Shown: piece after piece, positions 29,888 to 30,514 of the stretch
Position numbering within the stretch: position 1 is the first letter of the stretch
Layout of the letters: every line of letters starts with the position of its first letter
Assembly: GCA_964200185.2 (NCBI GenBank)
Contig: CAXNAD020000090.1
Coordinates: forward strand, 1-30,514
Length of the DNA: 30,514 nt
Reading direction: 5' to 3'
Origin: Choristocarpus tenellus KU-1152
Lineage: Eukaryota; Phaeophyceae
Notes under the pieces: model-generated
The model's input: the letters and a program-made list of their open reading frames with translations, nothing else
Told to the model about the DNA's origin: nothing
Databases searched by the model: none
Program-made: the position numbers and the translations under genes

Positions 29888-30139
29888 GTTAAAGATAGCA
29901 AACATGTTAAAGATAGCAAACATGATGAAGATAGCAAACAGGTTAAGAATAGCAAACAGGTTAAAGATAGCAAACATGATGAAGATAGCAAACATGTTGA
30001 AGATAGCAACCACGTTAAGAATAGCAAACAGGTTAAACATAGCAAACATGTTGAAGATAGCAACCACGTTAAAAATAGTAAACATGTTAAAGATAGCAAC
30101 CATGTTATTGATATGGAAACAGGTTAAAGATATGGAAAG
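29888..30139. repeat. Degenerate 18-bp minisatellite, about 14 units
   Basis: Unit GTTAAAGATAGCAAACAT on the plus strand, with variants (ATGAAG, TTAAGA, CCACGT). On the minus strand the last unit ends TATCTTTAAC and is followed at once by CAG, the acceptor of exon 1, so the array supplies the pyrimidine tract. It opens spurious frames on both strands. Confidence 0.93.
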
Positions 30140-30473
30140 ATGCAAAGATTTCATTACAGAGGGAAGAAGAAAGTCAAGTCATATCATTCACATGTCAAAT
30201 GATAAACACTTAAATAACGGCATATTTAACAAACTTATATTACAGGTAAACTTAAGCAACAACGGAGCAACAAGCCAATAGATACAGTTAAATATGGACT
30301 ACAGCAATCACAGCATGTGTACTCATATGTTGTCTGGCAAGACCAATAGCTGTCAAAACCACGGGTAAGCTATCTTCAGTGCCAAGCAAAAGGTAGAGTA
30401 GTGTTTGCATCAACACTGCTGCACACACGTAACATAGACAAGACATGGACATAACATAGGGGTCAAAGTATCT

Positions 30474-30496
30474 GGGGGGGGGGGGGGGGGGGGGGG
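30474..30496. repeat. Run of 23 G
   Basis: Uninterrupted poly-G (poly-C in the transcript) near the right edge, in intron. Such runs are unstable and hard to sequence, so the true length is uncertain. Confidence 0.95.
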
Positions 30497-30514
30497 TGGC
30501 GTTTGGTGGGTGTT

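Larger units (their letters stand above)
29885..30514 (-). other. Partial intron at the right edge
   Basis: Upstream of exon 1 in the transcript. It should separate exon 1 from the missing first strands of CUB-like module 1. It holds the 18-bp array (29888-30139) and a run of 23 G; no exon was seen. Confidence 0.55.

Noticed and set aside
29777-30281. Repetitive frames across the 18-bp array (AIFNMF, KIANML types)
   Set aside because: Array artefacts; only the part at 29781-29884 has real sense, as exon 1.
1-30514. Mobile elements, CRISPR arrays, tRNA or rRNA genes
   Set aside because: No transposase or reverse-transcriptase motifs, no terminal repeats, no spacer-type repeats (arrays are head-to-tail without unique spacers) and no cloverleaf or rRNA-like segments noticed.

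Overview
This window looks like the interior of one very large, intron-rich eukaryotic gene read on the minus strand, from high to low coordinates. I could string together 55 minus-strand exons (29884 down to 445). They total about 7.5 kb of coding sequence, roughly 2,500 residues, or about a quarter of the window. Exon edges were placed by eye using GT-AG (twice GC-AG) junctions, reading-frame carry-over between neighbours, and protein motifs that continue across junctions. Neither the start codon, the stop codon, a promoter nor a poly(A) site is visible, so the gene should run out of both ends. I see no convincing second gene on either strand, no RNA gene and no mobile element.

The encoded protein is a mosaic of repeated and recognisable modules. 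From its N-terminal side it holds: a CUB-like half module (exons 1-2); a LamG-like half module (exon 3); helical, HEAT/armadillo-like stretches (exons 4-9); a Gly- and Cys-rich segment and linkers (10-12); a second CUB-like module (13-15); a helical linker (16-18); a third CUB-like module (19-21); a long disordered and unassigned region (22-27); a helical segment (28-29); a fourth CUB-like module (30-33); helical segments (34-37); a linker and SPRY-like domain (38-42); a short degenerate CUB-like piece (43-44); a MIB/HERC2-type domain (45-47); a complete LamG/concanavalin-like domain (48-53); and an unassigned C-terminal region (54-55) whose last part resembles the segment that precedes the HECT catalytic domain in giant HERC-type ubiquitin ligases. 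The combination suggests a giant, intracellular, HERC-like E3 ubiquitin ligase. The HECT domain itself would lie beyond base 1 and is inferred, not seen.

The organism is a eukaryote with dense, medium-length spliceosomal introns (mostly 180-830 bp), moderate-to-low GC and many intronic micro- and minisatellites. This fits an intron-rich alga or other protist better than a compact-genome fungus, but I cannot name the lineage.

Several intronic tandem arrays directly adjoin splice junctions and in places form part of the splice signal. The most interesting signals are the domain mosaic itself, those arrays, two probable GC-AG introns, phase-consistent micro-exons of 11 and 20 nt, and shared or slightly shifted intron positions among the repeated CUB-like modules.
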